NCBI GenBank assembly: GCA_964489835.1
Contig: CAZBBC010000201.1
Coordinates: 1 to 7,066 of the forward strand
From: CAZBBC01 sp964489835
GTDB taxonomy: Bacteria; Calditrichota; Calditrichia; JAJRVZ01
DNA: 7,066 nucleotides
Direction: 5' to 3'
Shown: piece by piece, positions 4,195 through 7,066 of the stretch
Layout: each line of letters starts with the position of its first letter
Position numbering within the stretch: the first letter of the stretch is position 1
Notes under the pieces: generated by a model
Database searches by the model: none
What the model was told of the DNA's origin: nothing
What the model saw: the letters and a program-made list of their open reading frames with translations, nothing else
Translations under genes and position numbers: made by a program

Positions 4195-6763
4195 CTCCCC
4201 CCTTTTTCCATTTATAATCTTTCATTGGCAAGCGGTACCGTCGTTTTTTATCATAGCTGTAAAAGGCATTCGCCACTGCCGGGGCAGTCGGTACCAGCCC
4301 GATCTCCCCCACGCCCTTTGCTCCGTAAGGCCCTACCGGATCCTTCACTTCAACCCCAATAACTTCTACCCGGGGCATCTCTTTGGCTCGTAAGATACCG
4401 CAGGCTTGTAAACGAAAACTCTCCGGTATGCCATTATTTTGTATAAATTCTTCCGAAACAGCATAACCCAATCCCATATGAACAGATCCTTCGATCTGAC
4501 CCTCAAACATGGTCGGGTTCATAATTTTACCGGCATCATGGGCGGCATAGATACAGTCAATTTTACCGTCTTTGTCCAACACCACTAATTGACAGGCATA
4601 ACTATAAGAATAATGGGTGACCACGTTCTTTGTCTCTTCCCCCGGTTTCGTTGTCCAGTCACAGATCCATTTTCCCGAATAATTTCTTCCCTGCAAATCC
4701 GATAATGTTTGTTGTCGTAAATCCCTTTTAAATGGATGGCAGGCATTGATAATAGCATTGGCCAGAAGTGAGGTTGCCCGGGAAGCAGTCGTCATCCCTG
4801 CCGGTGTACCGGATTTTGTTTCTGCGATAACCTTCACCAGAGTCGGATCAATACCGGTTTCCTCACAAAGCGTTTGAACCGCTACCGTATTAATGCCCTG
4901 CCCCATTTCTGTCCATCCGTGATGAATAATTAATTTGTCTTTGGAAACGATCTCAATCCGCACGGTGCTTTCGTCAATCATGCCGTTTCCGATCCCGGTA
5001 TTTTTCATACCGCAGGCGAGACCGCAAAATCTTGCTTTTTGATAGTACTCTTTGACTGCCTCCAGTGTTTTTTTTATCCCGACCCCCCCGCTCAGAACCT
5101 GTCCGGTAGCGGTTTGATCACCATTTTTCAGAGCATTATCAAAACGAAACTGCCAGCGATCGAAACCGCCTTTTTCGCATAACTCATCCATACAAACTTC
5201 CATAGCAAAATTCGCCTGATTCACACCAAACCCGCGCATGGCTCCATTGGGTATATTATTGGTATAAACGGTAAAACTTTCAACATCCACTGACGGAACT
5301 TTGTAAGCACCGCTGGAATGTCCGACCACCCGCTCCATCACTTTTGTGCCGACAGAGGCATAAGCACCGGTATCCCCAATCATTGTCGCTTTTAAGGCGG
5401 TTAATTTTCCCTGCCGGTCACATCCCAGATGGTAATCCATAGAAATCGGATGTCTTTTGGGATGGAGACGTATCGATTCTTCTCTACTCAATACAATTTT
5501 CACCGGCTTCTTCAGAAGATAAGCAAACAAAGCCGTCTGCCCCTGAATAGACAGATCCTCTTTTCCACCAAAACCGCCGCCGTTCGGAACTAAACGGACA
5601 TTTATTTTTGCTTTTGCTAAACCGATAATTTCTGATATCTGCCGCTGATCTTCATAAATCCCCTGACTTTGTGTATAGACCTCAATACCATTATTCCATG
5701 GTTTAGCGATGCAGGCTTCCGGTTCCAGATAGCCATGTTCAATGGTTTGGGTTTGAAAGGTGTGCTGAACGACAAAATCCGATTTTTCAAGATCTGAGAC
5801 GGCATTACCCCGTTTCGCGATACAGGTTTCGAGTATATTGCTCCCCGATTGGTGTACTTTTTCGCTGTTCGTTTTCATTGCCTGACGAACATTGGTTATC
5901 GGTGTTTTAATATCATAGGTTACTTTAATCATCTCAACGGCCTGTTTGGCGATTTCTTCCGTTTCAGCAACAACACCGGCGATGATATCTCCGATATAAT
6001 GGGTAGTTTCACCTACAGCGATCATAACCGGCCAGTCCGCTTTGATCAAACCGATAAAACGATTACCGGGTACGTCATCAGCCGTGAAAACACGGGCGAC
6101 GCCATTCATATTCGCAGCCTGATCGGTATCAATAGCAAGAACAGTTGCCCGCGGATGATCGCTGAATTTCAAGGCCCCGTATAGCATATGATCAAATTGA
6201 AGATCCGCCACATAGGGCCGGTTACCCAGGATAATCTTTTCCACATCATACCGTATATGGCGGGATCCAATCTTGCCATCGGTCACCGGGAGATTCAAAA
6301 ATTTTCGCTTCCGAATAGCCTCGGCCGCATATTCTATGGCTTCAATGATCTTAACATAACCGGTACAACGACAGATGTGGTTTTTCAGTGCTTGGGTAAT
6401 TTCTTCTTTGCTGGGTTGTGGATTATGCTGCAGTAAGGTTTTTGCCCGCATTACAATTCCCGGTGTGCAAAATCCGCATTGCACAGCGCCCTTTTCTGCA
6501 AAAGCGACAACAAAAGCATTCTTAATCAATTTTTCAAGACCTTCGGTGGTGATCACAGTACCGCCGTCCACTTTCGACATGGGCGTCACACAGGAAAGGA
6601 CCGCCTTTCCATTGAGTTCAACTGTACAGGCGCCACAAGCGGCTTGCGGAGAACATCCGTCTTTCGGAGAGATAAGATGTTCATGGCCTCGCAGATATTT
6701 TAAAAGAGAAAGACCAGGATCTCCTGTATATGACTTAATATCACCATTAAGTGTAAATTGCAT
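4181..6763 (-). CDS. xdh: Selenium-dependent xanthine dehydrogenase-type molybdenum hydroxylase (2Fe-2S and Mo domains)
   Basis: This 860-aa cytoplasmic purine hydroxylase carries an N-terminal ferredoxin-like domain (C37, C43, C46, C58), a second 2Fe-2S domain (C96, C99, C131, C133 in CGFC and CRCTGY), then hammerhead and molybdopterin domains. Active-site residues match xanthine oxidase as I align them: Q365, GGGFGGKE with E402, R478, RGFG with F512, EMGQG (619-623) and catalytic E820 in KGVGE. This layout, length and sequence fit the Se-dependent XDH family; selenium there is a labile cofactor ligand, and no in-frame TGA occurs. There is no FAD domain, so a separate flavin subunit is expected but not present in the window. 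ATG 6763 has only a weak GGGTG upstream. The last residues, GGGYRV, and the stop are read from G-rich junction and array DNA, so the native C-terminus was probably altered. The substrate could be xanthine, hypoxanthine or another purine. Confidence 0.9.
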   Translation of the reverse strand: MQFTLNGDIKSYTGDPGLSLLKYLRGHEHLISPKDGCSPQAACGACTVELNGKAVLSCVTPMSKVDGGTVITTEGLEKLIKNAFVVAFAEKGAVQCGFCTPGIVMRAKTLLQHNPQPSKEEITQALKNHICRCTGYVKIIEAIEYAAEAIRKRKFLNLPVTDGKIGSRHIRYDVEKIILGNRPYVADLQFDHMLYGALKFSDHPRATVLAIDTDQAANMNGVARVFTADDVPGNRFIGLIKADWPVMIAVGETTHYIGDIIAGVVAETEEIAKQAVEMIKVTYDIKTPITNVRQAMKTNSEKVHQSGSNILETCIAKRGNAVSDLEKSDFVVQHTFQTQTIEHGYLEPEACIAKPWNNGIEVYTQSQGIYEDQRQISEIIGLAKAKINVRLVPNGGGFGGKEDLSIQGQTALFAYLLKKPVKIVLSREESIRLHPKRHPISMDYHLGCDRQGKLTALKATMIGDTGAYASVGTKVMERVVGHSSGAYKVPSVDVESFTVYTNNIPNGAMRGFGVNQANFAMEVCMDELCEKGGFDRWQFRFDNALKNGDQTATGQVLSGGVGIKKTLEAVKEYYQKARFCGLACGMKNTGIGNGMIDESTVRIEIVSKDKLIIHHGWTEMGQGINTVAVQTLCEETGIDPTLVKVIAETKSGTPAGMTTASRATSLLANAIINACHPFKRDLRQQTLSDLQGRNYSGKWICDWTTKPGEETKNVVTHYSYSYACQLVVLDKDGKIDCIYAAHDAGKIMNPTMFEGQIEGSVHMGLGYAVSEEFIQNNGIPESFRLQACGILRAKEMPRVEVIGVEVKDPVGPYGAKGVGEIGLVPTAPAVANAFYSYDKKRRYRLPMKDYKWKKGGGYRV

Positions 6764-6858
6764 CCAACACCCAGATTTTTATATGATAAAATATAGAAAG
6801 TATTTCACCTGATCTATACAATTCACAGCCTAGTGCTGCAAAAAAGAAAAAAATAGTC

Positions 6859-6934
6859 CACGGATTACACGGATTGACACTGATTTCATTTAGAAATTAT
6901 ATTATTTTTGTTCTAATCCGTGCAAATCAGTGTC
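6859..6934. repeat. Inverted CACGGATT/AATCCGTG arrays
   Basis: CACGGATT lies at 6859-6866 and 6868-6875, and CACTGATT at 6878-6885. In opposite orientation AATCCGTG lies at 6915-6922 and AATCAGTG at 6925-6932. GACACTGATTT (6876-6886) pairs exactly with AAATCAGTGTC (6924-6934), giving an 11-bp stem around a 37-nt loop. This is a different short-array family from the TATACC heptamers. It lies upstream of the hydroxylase start, outside its likely leader. Confidence 0.8.
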
Positions 6935-6946
6935 AGTCTATCACTT

Positions 6947-7023
6947 GATCCGGCCTTAGACGGAAGCCTGCTTGCCCGGCCTGCCCGGCGCAGACGTGGT
7001 TATGACGGGATCCGGCTTAGACG
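6947..7023 (+). repeat. Imperfect direct repeat flanking a GC-rich island
   Basis: GATCCGGCCTTAGACG at 6947-6962 recurs as GATCCGGCTTAGACG at 7009-7023, differing by one C. Between them is a GC-rich stretch with GCCCGGC twice (6974-6980 and 6983-6989), much richer in G+C than the rest of the window. No coding potential is visible. It looks like a fragment of dispersed repetitive DNA. Confidence 0.7.
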
Positions 7024-7047
7024 AATAATCCAAGGACAAAAAAGAAT

Positions 7048-7066
7048 AATCCGTGTAAATCCGTGT
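7048..7066 (-). repeat. Further AATCCGTG copies at the window edge
   Basis: AATCCGTG occurs at 7048-7055 and 7058-7065, in the same orientation as 6915-6922 and inverted relative to 6859-6875. The array is cut by the window end, so its extent and any enclosed gene are unknown. Nothing coding is seen from 6764 to 7066. Confidence 0.8.

Noticed and set aside
4181..6763. Selenocysteine in the hydroxylase
   Set aside because: There is no in-frame TGA; selenium in this family is a labile cofactor ligand and not encoded.
6375..6812. Plus-strand frame of about 145 codons over the start of the hydroxylase
   Set aside because: It is antisense to the conserved iron-sulfur domains and its translation has no recognisable motif.

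Overview
The window looks like a metagenomic scaffold from an uncultured anaerobic bacterium. It has moderate to low G+C, a 100-base N gap inside a tandem repeat, and gene-free stretches full of small hairpin repeats and short tandem arrays of a kind I associate with environmental genomes. A Bacteroidota/FCB-type or other uncultured lineage is possible, but nothing here fixes the taxonomy.

The backbone is a purine-catabolism locus resembling the E. coli ygeW-ssnA-xdhD neighbourhood. From left to right: a gene-free leader (1-650) with two inverted pairs of hairpin repeats and a candidate promoter; a YgeW-type carbamoyltransferase (663-1643, +); then, on the minus strand and convergent with it, an SsnA-type amidohydrolase (1649-2905), a 70-residue cysteine-rich protein one base upstream of it (2907-3119), a four-helix-bundle protein (3233-3646) inside a repeat-bounded segment (3138-4194), and a selenium-dependent-xanthine-dehydrogenase-type molybdenum hydroxylase (4181-6763). 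The right edge (6859-7066) holds a second, unrelated set of short inverted arrays and no gene.

The hydroxylase probably oxidises a purine, the amidohydrolase probably opens or deaminates a purine-derived ring, and the carbamoyltransferase probably exchanges a carbamoyl group on a late ureido intermediate, linking breakdown to carbamoyl phosphate. This assignment comes from family membership and gene neighbourhood and is inference at the substrate level. Other genes of the known cluster (an FAD subunit, YgfK, hydantoinase, YgeX and YgeY types) are not in the window.

The most unusual part is 3138-4194. Heptamer arrays (GGTATAA on the left, TTATACC on the right) enclose the four-helix-bundle gene in inverted orientation, with an exact 23-bp inverted match at the outer parts. 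The segment sits between two genes of the purine set. The hydroxylase reads into the right array and takes its stop codon from it, and the left array ends 6 bp before the ribosome binding site of the next gene. This resembles the architecture of 23S rRNA intervening sequences, which encode the same protein family, but here it lies in a protein-coding gene cluster.
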